A stretch of 5,086 nucleotides of DNA from assembly GCA_050011415.1 (NCBI GenBank), contig JBEKJD010000230.1, positions 1-5,086 of the forward strand, written 5' to 3'. The translations under genes and the position numbers were made by a program. Under the pieces are notes generated by a model. That model saw only the letters and a list, made by a program, of their open reading frames with translations, was not told the DNA's origin and ran no database searches. The stretch comes from JADFXI01 sp050011415 (lineage in GTDB: Bacteria; Nitrospirota; Thermodesulfovibrionia; Thermodesulfovibrionales; Dissulfurispiraceae). Below are positions 1 through 4,841 of this stretch, in pieces (the stretch's first letter is position 1; every line of letters starts with the position of its first letter).

Positions 1-149
1 GTTGTGGTGACCTTTTTTGACTTTGCCTGAATCTTTGACGGAGCGCCTAATGACAGCTCGCGTGCCCTCTGAGCAGCAATAACTACAAGCCTGTACCTGC
101 TGTCAATCTCCTTTTTGTCATATTCAACAGGTAATGAAATTATATCCAC
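1..149 (-). CDS. rpoZ: DNA-directed RNA polymerase omega subunit, N-terminal part (cut by window edge)
   Basis: Omega is the small subunit of RNA polymerase that chaperones and latches the beta' subunit. The visible 49 residues start MDIISLPVEYDKKEIDSRYR and continue with LVVIAAQRAREL and a basic stretch ending KKVTT. This is the conserved RpoZ N-terminal pattern, with the 'SRY.LV..AA.RAR.L' helix. The start is GTG at 149, one base after the gmk stop codon. The Shine-Dalgarno GAGGAGGAAG is formed by the last Glu codons of gmk, so the two genes are probably translationally coupled. The reading frame is open to position 1 and the C-terminal part lies outside the window. The position after remA-like and gmk is the usual genomic context for rpoZ, which supports the call. 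Confidence 0.93.
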   Translation of the reverse strand, partial: MDIISLPVEYDKKEIDSRYRLVVIAAQRARELSLGAPSKIQAKSKKVTT

Positions 150-150
150 G

Positions 151-768
151 TTATGCTTCCTCCTCAAAAAAGTTTTTATTTATCCACTCTTGATCGATTC
201 TCGTTGTACGTATCCTTGCAGCTGCAACAATGGAGACCAGCTCTTTGAAGGCTTCTTCCATTATATCATTTACTATAACATAATCGTATTTTTTGTACTC
301 CCTTATCTCCAATATGGCATTTTTAAGCCTTATTCCAATTGCTTCTTCCGGGTCGGTCATCCTTTCCACAAGTCTCTTTCTGAGCGCCTCCATCGAGGGG
401 GGCAATATGAATATGAAGATGCAATCCAAAAGGTTCTTTTTTATTTGACTGGCGCCCTGAACATCTATATCCAGTATCACATCAATCCCCGCATTAGCCA
501 GTTCCTCAATCCTCTTCCTTGAGGTCCCATAATAATTGCCGTGCACCTCGGCCCATTCGACGAATACACCTTCAGCAATCATGGCCTGGAAAGTGTCTTT
601 CTCCACAAAGGTATAGTGCACGTCGTTCGTTTCATCAGGCCTCGGAGGTCTGGTTGTATACGATACAGAATGCCGTATCATGGGAAGGGCTGCGCAGAGT
701 TTGTTGCACAAAGTGGTCTTTCCGGCGCCTGATGGAGCAGATATTACAAAGAAACTACCTTTCCTCAT
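151..768 (-). CDS. gmk: Guanylate kinase
   Basis: Cytosolic ATP:GMP phosphotransferase that makes GDP for nucleotide, RNA and (p)ppGpp synthesis. From ATG at 768 the protein has 205 residues, the usual length. Near the N-terminus, VISAPSGAGKTT (about residues 8-19) is the P-loop, with Lys17. The GMP-binding region follows, with SYTTRPPRPDE, the HYTFVEKDTF segment and EWAEVHGNYYGTSR. ILDIDVQGA is the conserved DVQGA motif. Later helices carry RLVERMTDPEEAI and the KYDYVIVND strand, completing the fold. A TTG at 780 is in frame and would add four residues. I prefer ATG 768, because AAGGAG lies 13 nt upstream of it but only 1 nt before the TTG, and homologues start just before the first strand. 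The gene overlaps the end of the remA-like gene by 14 bp, and its last codons contain the rpoZ ribosome binding site. Confidence 0.95.
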   Translation of the reverse strand: MRKGSFFVISAPSGAGKTTLCNKLCAALPMIRHSVSYTTRPPRPDETNDVHYTFVEKDTFQAMIAEGVFVEWAEVHGNYYGTSRKRIEELANAGIDVILDIDVQGASQIKKNLLDCIFIFILPPSMEALRKRLVERMTDPEEAIGIRLKNAILEIREYKKYDYVIVNDIMEEAFKELVSIVAAARIRTTRIDQEWINKNFFEEEA

Positions 769-1039
769 CTTCGTCCACAATCTCCTTGTCGCCCTCTTTT
801 ACGCCGGTAATCCTCTGTGATATGGTTTCCACCTGGATGGCGGACAATACTATATGGTCGCTGTCAGTCACGATTATAGACCTGGTCTTTCTCCCCTCGG
901 TTGCATCAATAAGTTTTCCCCTGCTGCGGGCTTCCTCTCGCAATTTTCTGATCGGGGAGGAGCCGGGATTGATAATGGCTACCACCCTTGATGCATGTAT
1001 AACATTGCCGAACCCTATATGTATAAGCGAGCCTTTCAT
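755..1039 (-). CDS. remA: RemA-like DNA-binding regulator (DUF370 family)
   Basis: A 94-residue member of the DUF370/RemA family. In Bacillus subtilis, RemA is a multimeric DNA-binding activator of biofilm-matrix and osmoprotectant genes; the role outside Firmicutes is mostly unknown. The family signature runs IHIGFGNVIHASRVVAI, then NPGSSPIRKL, then GKLIDATEGRKTRSIIV, then TDSDHIVLSAIQVETISQR. Arg18 and Arg50 sit where the DNA-contacting arginines of B. subtilis RemA lie; the following arginine is Lys51 here. The C-terminus ends in an acidic tail (EIVDEDEER) that is probably not part of the fold. The ATG at 1039 has only a weak upstream ribosome binding site. The 3' end overlaps the gmk start. 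A REP-like palindrome pair lies between this gene and yicC, so it may be less tightly coupled upstream. Family assignment is firm; regulatory function is inferred. Confidence 0.9.
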   Translation of the reverse strand: MKGSLIHIGFGNVIHASRVVAIINPGSSPIRKLREEARSRGKLIDATEGRKTRSIIVTDSDHIVLSAIQVETISQRITGVKEGDKEIVDEDEER

Positions 1040-1075
1040 AATTATCTACCGAGCATCTTTCAAAAGTTTAAAGTT

Positions 1076-1154
1076 GTCATTCCCGCAGTCTGTTAGCGGG
1101 AATCCAGTGCTCTTAAAAAAACATCTTCTGGATTCCCGCTTTCGCGGGAATGAC
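1076..1154. repeat. Head-to-head pair of REP-like palindromes in the yicC/remA gap
   Basis: Unit one (1076-1107) reads GTCATTCCCGC, a 9-nt loop, then GCGGGAATCCAG. Unit two (1128-1154) reads CTGGATTCCCGC, a short loop, then GCGGGAATGAC. Each unit has an 8-bp perfect stem, ATTCCCGC/GCGGGAAT. Unit two is the reverse complement of unit one except for the loop, and 20 nt containing an A7 run separates them. The whole 79 bp can therefore also fold into one long hairpin. The layout resembles paired REP elements (BIMEs) or small MITE-like palindromes, and similar GTCATTCCCGC units are common dispersed repeats in many Gram-negative genomes. It fills most of the 142-bp gap between yicC and the remA-like gene. 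In RNA it could stabilise the upstream message or reduce read-through. Confidence 0.85.
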
Positions 1155-1181
1155 GGACAAACAGCACGTTTGCAAAATACT

Positions 1182-2030
1182 CTACTCTATATTTTGCACC
1201 TGTTCCTTTAGCTTTTCAATACCCGTTTTAACTTCGATGGCAAGATTTATGATTCTTATGTCGTCCACTTTTGACGCAATTGTGTTAGTTTCACGGTACA
1301 TCTCCTGCATAAGAAAGTCGAGTTTTCTGCCTATCGCCTCGCCGCTGGCGATGAAGACATTAAACTGCTGTAAATGGCTGCGAAGACGCGCCAATTCCTC
1401 TGTGATGTCGCTCTTCTGCGCAAGCAGGGCAATTTCCTGTGCAAGTCTGGCCTCATCTATTGTAACAGAGGAGGACAGTTCGGCAACTTTCCTTGAGAGC
1501 ACTTCCTTATGGGTATTCGTCATGCCGCGCGAAAGCGTCTCCACTTCAGCCCTGAGCGTCTCTACCCTGCCGGCATGTGATTCCAATTCTTTTTTGATTG
1601 CCTCCCCCTCTTTCCTGCGCATCTCATCAACACGCGCAACAGCATCCCGCAGCGCATCAAAGAGATCATCAGTACTGTAGGTTGGCTCTTCCATGAGCAA
1701 AAACTCACGGTACCATGATAAAAAACCGATATCAAGAGACCCCGGAATTGACAAGGTTTTCTGCAAATCCAAAACCGTGTCATAAATCTCTTTAGCCAGT
1801 TCCTTGTTGGCACGCACCCTGAATTGACGTTTATCGGTCAGTGAGATAGTGACGTCAAACTTGCCCCGTGCGAATTGGTCTTTGATCAAATTCCTGACCG
1901 GTATCTCATGCTCCATCAGAAAAGAAGGCATCCTGACGTTAACGTCGATATAACGATGGTTTAGAGACCGGACCTCGACTTTGAAACCCTTCTTTTCAGC
2001 AGCCCCATACCCTGTCATGCTCCGGATCAT
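1182..2030 (-). CDS. yicC: YicC/YloC family endoribonuclease
   Basis: A 282-residue full-length member of the YicC/YloC family, described as metal-dependent endoribonucleases; in E. coli YicC has been linked to RyhB turnover. The N-terminal domain begins MIRSMTGYGAAEKKG and contains EVRSLNHRYIDVNVRMP, the family's 'NHR..D' motif. A charged helical middle (roughly residues 100-200) follows, with many Glu, Arg and Lys. The C-terminal DUF1732 region ends SGEAIGRKLDFLMQEMYRE, TNTIASKVDD and EKLKEQVQNIE, the near-invariant signature of the family. The ATG at 2030 overlaps the DUF167 stop in an ATGA arrangement, indicating translational coupling. The stop is TAG. The neighbourhood (remA-like, gmk and rpoZ downstream) is the classical yicC context. 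I see no missing motif. Confidence 0.93.
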   Translation of the reverse strand: MIRSMTGYGAAEKKGFKVEVRSLNHRYIDVNVRMPSFLMEHEIPVRNLIKDQFARGKFDVTISLTDKRQFRVRANKELAKEIYDTVLDLQKTLSIPGSLDIGFLSWYREFLLMEEPTYSTDDLFDALRDAVARVDEMRRKEGEAIKKELESHAGRVETLRAEVETLSRGMTNTHKEVLSRKVAELSSSVTIDEARLAQEIALLAQKSDITEELARLRSHLQQFNVFIASGEAIGRKLDFLMQEMYRETNTIASKVDDIRIINLAIEVKTGIEKLKEQVQNIE

Positions 2031-2290
2031 GTCTTTACCCCCAAAATTTTCACTGTCTTTCTCCTGGACGTCTCGCCCCGCAATATTATTATATCGCTTT
2101 TCTTTACGCCGTATTCTTCTGCCAAAAGAGATATGAGCTGCTCGTTTGCAGCGCCGCCGACAGGAGGAGCGGTAACTTTGACCTTAAGAATATTATCCAT
2201 GACCCCGGTAATTCCTGTTTTTGAAGACCGGGGGGCAACTTTAACTTCTATAATTATACCATCCCTGGTTTTACTGCAGGGGATATCCAA
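2027..2290 (-). CDS. DUF167/YggU family protein
   Basis: A small protein of the DUF167 (YggU) family, whose biochemical function is not established. The core is DGIIIEVKVAPRSSKTGITG, then ILKVKVTAPPVGGAANEQLI, then GVKKSDIIILRGETSRRKTV. The TAPPVxGxANxxL motif and the G.TSR.K element are diagnostic. I place the start at TTG 2290, giving 87 residues and the whole domain with KLDIPCSKT-like lead-in. GAGGAAGG (2295-2302 on the opposite strand) lies 4 nt upstream of that TTG and is a good Shine-Dalgarno. The frame stays open to a GTG at 2410, but that extra 40-residue N-terminus is PAP2 3' coding sequence plus two copies of a 42-bp repeat (EKGSPESRRLFGDE twice). It looks acquired rather than functional. 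The gene ends with ATGA overlapping yicC. Confidence 0.85.
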   Translation of the reverse strand: MDIPCSKTRDGIIIEVKVAPRSSKTGITGVMDNILKVKVTAPPVGGAANEQLISLLAEEYGVKKSDIIILRGETSRRKTVKILGVKT

Positions 2291-2294
2291 TTTG

Positions 2295-2302
2295 CCTTCC
2301 TC
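2295..2302 (-). promoter_or_regulatory. Ribosome binding site deciding the DUF167 start
   Basis: On the minus strand the sequence is GAGGAAGG followed by CAAA and TTG. GAGG comes from the end of the second 42-bp repeat copy and AAGG from the flank. This site, rather than anything near the GTG at 2410, best explains initiation of the domain-length protein at TTG 2290. Confidence 0.55.
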
Positions 2303-2382
2303 ATCCCCAAAAAGTCTGCGACTTTCCGGGGACCCCTTTTCCTCATCCCCAAAAAGTCTGCGACTTTCCGGGGACCCCTTTT
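2299..2382. repeat. Perfect tandem duplication of a 42-bp hairpin-forming unit
   Basis: Copies occupy 2299-2340 and 2341-2382 and are identical. On the minus strand each copy contains TCCCCGGAAAGTC, the loop GCA, then GACTTTTTGGGGA. As RNA from that strand this gives 13 continuous base pairs including two G-U pairs. On the plus strand the same positions would be A-C mismatches, so the structure favours the sense transcript. The unit length is a multiple of three, so both open frames survive duplication. The repeat supplies the last 12 residues and the TGA stop of the PAP2 protein. In another frame it gives EKGSPESRRLFGDE twice ahead of DUF167. It resembles a dispersed REP-like element that landed at a gene junction. 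Confidence 0.9.
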
Positions 2383-3242
2383 CGCAACACGAAGTTATAA
2401 TATACCTCACCTACTGTGAGTGTTACAACAGCGAGTATGACGCCGGCAATCACATCAACTGCATAATGATACCTGCAGTATACGGTTGCCGGAATCAAAA
2501 GAAGCACAGGTACCAGCATCCAGCGGAACAGTGTCCTGTCGTAGCGGTATGCAAGAAAAAGCACCGTGAGCGCAATCCCGGTATGGCCGCTGGGGAAGGC
2601 ATCCCTCTTGATTCCCTCCATGAGATTTAGCGCGTTTTGTATAGGCACTGAGACCAGGAAACCATCCAGATCCATGTCATAAAGGTGCCGCATTGCGTAC
2701 CGCGGACCGACTGCAGGGAAAAGCAGGTAGCCTATATAGGAAAGATAAAAACAAAAAAGCATCAGGAAAAGCGATTTCTCAAATGCCTCCGTTTTTCCCT
2801 TTGCCCTTAACATAACGCCGAGGTGAACGGGAATAAAATAATAGGTTAAGTATGCAACCTGCAGAATATCAGTCATCCAGGGATTGATGAACTGCTCGAG
2901 GAAAACAGTAGGGTAAACGCCGAATATACGGTAATCAGCCCTTATAAGCAGGTAATCAATATCGTGCGGGTTAACAGCGTGTACAAGCAGGCCGAGGCTG
3001 TCGAAAATAACAAGTACGCTGATAACTGGAAAGATTATATCGCGTGTGACCTTAAGGAAAGGATTAACTCTGCTCAGATAAACAAGCATTATCTGAAAAA
3101 GCATTATTGATGAATAGATAAGGACAAGATACCCTGCAGACGGGACAACTGCATAATAAATTACCGTCAAAACAAGCAGGAAGAAACTGAAGACAACAGT
3201 AACAGAATCAGCAGGCCTTAATTTCAGCAACCACCGCATCAT
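2343..3242 (-). CDS. PAP2 superfamily (Aur1/Ipt1-like) membrane phosphatase or transferase
   Basis: A 299-residue polytopic inner-membrane protein with about six or seven hydrophobic segments. The first are near residues 14-34, 37-56 and 68-90, with more at about 126-146, 155-175, 222-234, 243-255 and 263-280. The PAP2 catalytic motifs are present: PAVGPR (176-181), FPSGHT (216-221, His220) and CRYHYAVD (256-263, with Arg257, His259 and Asp263). The segment HDIDYLLIRADYRIFGVYPT is typical of the inositolphosphotransferase/PAP2_3 branch, so it may act on a lipid phosphate or transfer a polar head group. The substrate cannot be told from sequence. Translation starts at one of two adjacent ATGs at 3242, one base after the upstream TGA. 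The extreme C-terminus (from about Lys288: KGVPGKSQTFWG) and the stop lie in the 42-bp repeat, so the original end was probably different. Confidence 0.88.
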   Translation of the reverse strand: MMRWLLKLRPADSVTVVFSFFLLVLTVIYYAVVPSAGYLVLIYSSIMLFQIMLVYLSRVNPFLKVTRDIIFPVISVLVIFDSLGLLVHAVNPHDIDYLLIRADYRIFGVYPTVFLEQFINPWMTDILQVAYLTYYFIPVHLGVMLRAKGKTEAFEKSLFLMLFCFYLSYIGYLLFPAVGPRYAMRHLYDMDLDGFLVSVPIQNALNLMEGIKRDAFPSGHTGIALTVLFLAYRYDRTLFRWMLVPVLLLIPATVYCRYHYAVDVIAGVILAVVTLTVGEVYYNFVLRKGVPGKSQTFWG

Positions 3243-3243
3243 C

Positions 3244-3822
3244 TCAGAGCTTGCTCAGCGCCCTTATGACAGACTTTCCCCTTTTTGAAAGTTTGTATGG
3301 GTTGCCCTTTCCGGAACAGGCCTCTTCATATTCCCCGCCGGAATTTGTCCACTCACCCAAGGCCCCCTTCATGTCCGTCTCATCTCCAGCCCCGCCTTCA
3401 ATCCCCCCGGCACCTCTTCCTGCCACTTCTGCCGACACAATTTGGATAAACGCATCCGAAGGCACGGGAATGGAATTGACAGCCCATGCATGGCGGGCGA
3501 TTTCTTTGTCCGAACTGACAACAATCCATTCCTTACGGTCTTTCGTGATGATCCTCCTGATGACCTCGTCAGCCTTTTCGCCGAGCCCTGAATAAATAAC
3601 TGCCACACCACCCCGGACTGAAAGGTTCTCATTGCCACGGCCTGCCTTATATCCGTCAAATACGATGGTTATATCATGCAGTTTGGACCGCTTATACCGA
3701 ATCATGAGGTCAATGATATCTTCACGCGCTTTTTCCCTGCTGCTGTGGGCAGTCCCTATGACATTGTATCCGTCAATAATAATGCTGGAAATGGCGGCCC
3801 CTCCAAGAGTATATGAGTACAT
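3244..3822 (-). CDS. YacP-like NYN-domain protein (predicted RNase)
   Basis: A 192-residue protein with an N-terminal NYN domain of the YacP/DUF901 type, a PIN-like fold. In B. subtilis the homologue (Rae1) cleaves mRNA at the ribosome. Acidic and polar signature residues are visible: IIIDGYNVIGT (Asp17, Asn20), IVFDGY (Asp56), GLGEKADEVI (Glu82, Asp85) and VVSSDKEIARHA (Asp105). About residues 133-172 form a Gly/Glu-rich low-complexity linker. The C-terminus KGNPYKLSKRGKSVIRALSKL is a basic tail seen in this family and may bind RNA. The ATG at 3822 is the only conventional start, but homologues usually begin right before the first strand. A strong GGAGGGG lies seven bases before an ATT codon at Ile11 (see findings). 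The 3' end is 1 nt from PAP2. The ATG lies in an inverted-repeat-rich leader. Confidence 0.85.
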   Translation of the reverse strand: MYSYTLGGAAISSIIIDGYNVIGTAHSSREKAREDIIDLMIRYKRSKLHDITIVFDGYKAGRGNENLSVRGGVAVIYSGLGEKADEVIRRIITKDRKEWIVVSSDKEIARHAWAVNSIPVPSDAFIQIVSAEVAGRGAGGIEGGAGDETDMKGALGEWTNSGGEYEEACSGKGNPYKLSKRGKSVIRALSKL

Positions 3823-3868
3823 GGGTAAAAACTCATCCTCTCATTTACTCATACACTCCTATACCCAT
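3807..3868. repeat. Interleaved inverted repeats around the start of the NYN gene
   Basis: Two complementary pairs surround the ATG at 3822. GAGTATATGAGTA (3807-3819) pairs with TACTCATACACTC (3846-3858): 13 bp with one wobble or mismatch depending on strand. ATGGGTA (3821-3827) pairs with TACCCAT (3862-3868), 7 bp. The arms alternate, so the two helices cannot nest; they could be alternative structures or a pseudoknot. The candidate Shine-Dalgarno (GAGAGG) and the start codon lie between or inside the arms. The region is also rich in ACTCAT-like short words, so a degenerate simple repeat is an alternative reading. Confidence 0.55.
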
Positions 3869-3879
3869 TTACCATCGAC

Positions 3880-4047
3880 TCATACGCGGTTGCATGGTCT
3901 CTGCTCAATCTGGCGCCACGTATCGTCATCAATTTCGTTAATATAATCTGCAAGCAGGTAACTCTCACCGCATTCCATGCAGCGCAGCAACACTGACTTT
4001 CAGCCGATAACCAGTTTAAGCTCCCCGTTACATTTCCTGCATTTCAT
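3880..4047 (-). CDS. Small dual-CXXC selenoprotein with in-frame UGA (Sec) at codon 16
   Basis: Reading ATG at 4047 to TGA at 3882-3880 gives 55 residues with one in-frame TGA (4002-4000). The protein is MKCRKCNGELKLVIG, then U16, then KSVLLRCMECGESYLLADYI, and ends in an acidic, helical tail with EIDDDTWRQIEQ. Two CXXC pairs (Cys3/Cys6 and Cys23/Cys26) suggest a zinc ribbon or redox site, with Sec16 between them. This matches my memory of the NCBI-named 'dual CXXC motif small (seleno)protein' family, in which this position is Cys or Sec. Function is unknown; thiol/selenol redox or metal binding is inferred. The start has a strong AGGAGAGGGG six nt upstream. A SECIS-like stem-loop follows the TGA. 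TGA is a normal stop in several neighbours, so code reassignment is unlikely. A nonsense-mutated pseudogene is the main alternative. The NYN gene begins 57 nt downstream. Confidence 0.8.
3966..4002 (-). promoter_or_regulatory. Candidate bacterial SECIS element after the in-frame UGA
   Basis: The stem-loop itself is 3984-3966: CGCTGCAT, loop GGA, ATGCGGTG. All eight positions pair, including two G-U pairs. There are 23 nt between the UGA (4002-4000) and the first loop G. Known bacterial SECIS elements have a G in the first two loop bases, a short apical loop and roughly 16-37 nt spacing from the UGA, and all of these hold here. It lies in the coding sequence, as bacterial SECIS must, and would be bound by SelB to insert selenocysteine. 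Confidence 0.7.
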
Positions 4048-4053
4048 AAAAAG

Positions 4054-4063
4054 CCCCTCTCCT
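4054..4063 (-). promoter_or_regulatory. Strong ribosome binding site of the small selenoprotein gene
   Basis: AGGAGAGGGG on the minus strand, 6 nt before ATG 4047. Its strength supports this being a translated gene and fixes the start upstream of the in-frame TGA. Confidence 0.75.
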
Positions 4064-4082
4064 GATAATTGAAATACTTTTT

Positions 4083-4110
4083 AATATACCATAGAATCAC
4101 AGTCTGTTTA
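4083..4110 (-). promoter_or_regulatory. Candidate sigma-70 promoter for the selenoprotein gene
   Basis: On the minus strand, -35 TAAACA (4110-4105; four of six consensus bases), a 16-bp spacer and -10 TATATT (4088-4083; five of six). Transcription would start near 4075, leaving a leader of about 28 nt before the ATG. The -35 box lies inside a 14-bp palindrome. The AT-rich 131-bp gap 4048-4178 has no other gene that I can see. Confidence 0.4.
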
Positions 4111-4117
4111 TAAACAG
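4104..4117. promoter_or_regulatory. 14-bp perfect palindrome, possible operator
   Basis: CTGTTTATAAACAG is a perfect dyad covering the candidate -35 box upstream of the selenoprotein gene. A dimeric repressor or activator site is a reasonable inference. It is not followed by a U-run on the minus strand, so it is not a convincing terminator for the response-regulator gene. Confidence 0.4.
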
Positions 4118-4178
4118 GCTTCTGTATCAACGGTAGTCGTGTTGGTTGGAGAAGATATGGCAGGAGTTATGCGGCACA

Positions 4179-4841
4179 TCATTGCTGGTCAATTTTTATA
4201 ATTCCCTTCTGGATGGCGAATTTGAGTAAATCGGTCCGGTTGTGTAGATCGAGTTTTTCGCTGATATTGCTTTGATGGGCTATAACGGTTTTAACACTTA
4301 TATTCAGGAGGCCGGCTATTTCTTTATGAGTACCTCCCTCGGCCAACAGTTTTAATACCTGTTTTTCCCGGTCGCTGAGCCTTTCATAGGGCTCCTCAAT
4401 GACCGGCTTTTTACCTATATTAAGATAGCCCGAGACTACTTCAGATGCAATGGATGAAAACAGATAGCATTCTCCTTTGCTTACCGCCCTGATCGCAGTC
4501 ACCAGCTCACTTCCGACCGCCTTCTTGAGCAGGTATCCCAAGGCCCCTGCCTTAAGAAATCGCGCAACGTATTCTTTGTCATCATATTGCGTAAGTATGA
4601 GTATCTTCGCACCCGGATCCAGCTTTTTGATCTCAATGGTGGCTTCCAGGCCGCCCAGTGCAGGCATCGATATATCCATAACCACGACATCGGGCTTGCT
4701 CTTTTTATACTTTTCGATCGCATCTAGGCCGTCCGACGCCTCGGCAATGACCTCTATATCGTCATGAATTCTGAGAAAGGCCGCAATGCCCTCTCTCACA
4801 AGCGCATGATCATCGGCGATCAGAACAGTTATCCTGGACAT
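4179..4841 (-). CDS. NarL/FixJ-family response regulator
   Basis: A 220-residue two-component response regulator that would bind DNA when phosphorylated by the kinase encoded just upstream. The receiver domain (about 1-120) has the acidic pair in LIADDHALVREG (Asp10, Asp11), the phospho-acceptor in VVVMDISMP (Asp56), Thr84 in ILILTQYDD and Lys106 in GYLLKK. The C-terminal LuxR-type helix-turn-helix (about 154-215) shows LSDREKQVLKLLAEG, then THKEIAGLLNISVKTVIAHQ, then the recognition region and KLDLHNRTDLLKFA. I use ATG 4841, which overlaps the kinase stop as TAATG and has GGAGG ten nt upstream. A TTG at 4880 would add thirteen residues but has no support. The stop is TGA. No clear terminator follows. 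The target genes are unknown; the palindrome downstream is one candidate site. Confidence 0.93.
   Translation of the reverse strand: MSRITVLIADDHALVREGIAAFLRIHDDIEVIAEASDGLDAIEKYKKSKPDVVVMDISMPALGGLEATIEIKKLDPGAKILILTQYDDKEYVARFLKAGALGYLLKKAVGSELVTAIRAVSKGECYLFSSIASEVVSGYLNIGKKPVIEEPYERLSDREKQVLKLLAEGGTHKEIAGLLNISVKTVIAHQSNISEKLDLHNRTDLLKFAIQKGIIKIDQQ

Noticed and set aside
1076..1154. Palindrome pair as a rho-independent terminator of yicC
   Set aside because: On the minus strand neither GC-rich stem is directly followed by a U-run at its 3' side, so the REP-like reading fits better.
519..1211. Long plus-strand frame opposite gmk and the remA-like gene
   Set aside because: It is the antisense shadow of two well-recognised minus-strand genes and has no recognisable domain.
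1150..1680. Plus-strand frame opposite yicC
   Set aside because: Ser-rich antisense translation of the yicC coiled region; no family resemblance.
2299..2382. Two-copy repeat as a short CRISPR array
   Set aside because: The copies abut with no spacer, and the unit lies in coding sequence.
2133..2630. Plus-strand frame across the 42-bp repeats
   Set aside because: Antisense to DUF167 and PAP2. The repeated SSPKSLRLSGDPF is just the repeat read on the other strand.
3859..3882. Read-through of the second TGA of the small gene to the TAG at 3859-3861
   Set aside because: It would add only a few residues (VDGKWV) with no matching SECIS hairpin that I can see, and the protein already ends at a family-like length.
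4000..4002. In-frame TGA read as a nonsense mutation, making a pseudogene
   Set aside because: The codons on both sides keep the family motifs, the ribosome binding site is intact and a SECIS-like hairpin follows at the proper distance. Not excluded, but less likely than Sec.
4000..4002. TGA reassigned to Trp or Gly (alternative genetic code)
   Set aside because: TGA ends the PAP2, NYN, DUF167 and response-regulator genes at sensible family lengths, so it is a normal stop codon here.
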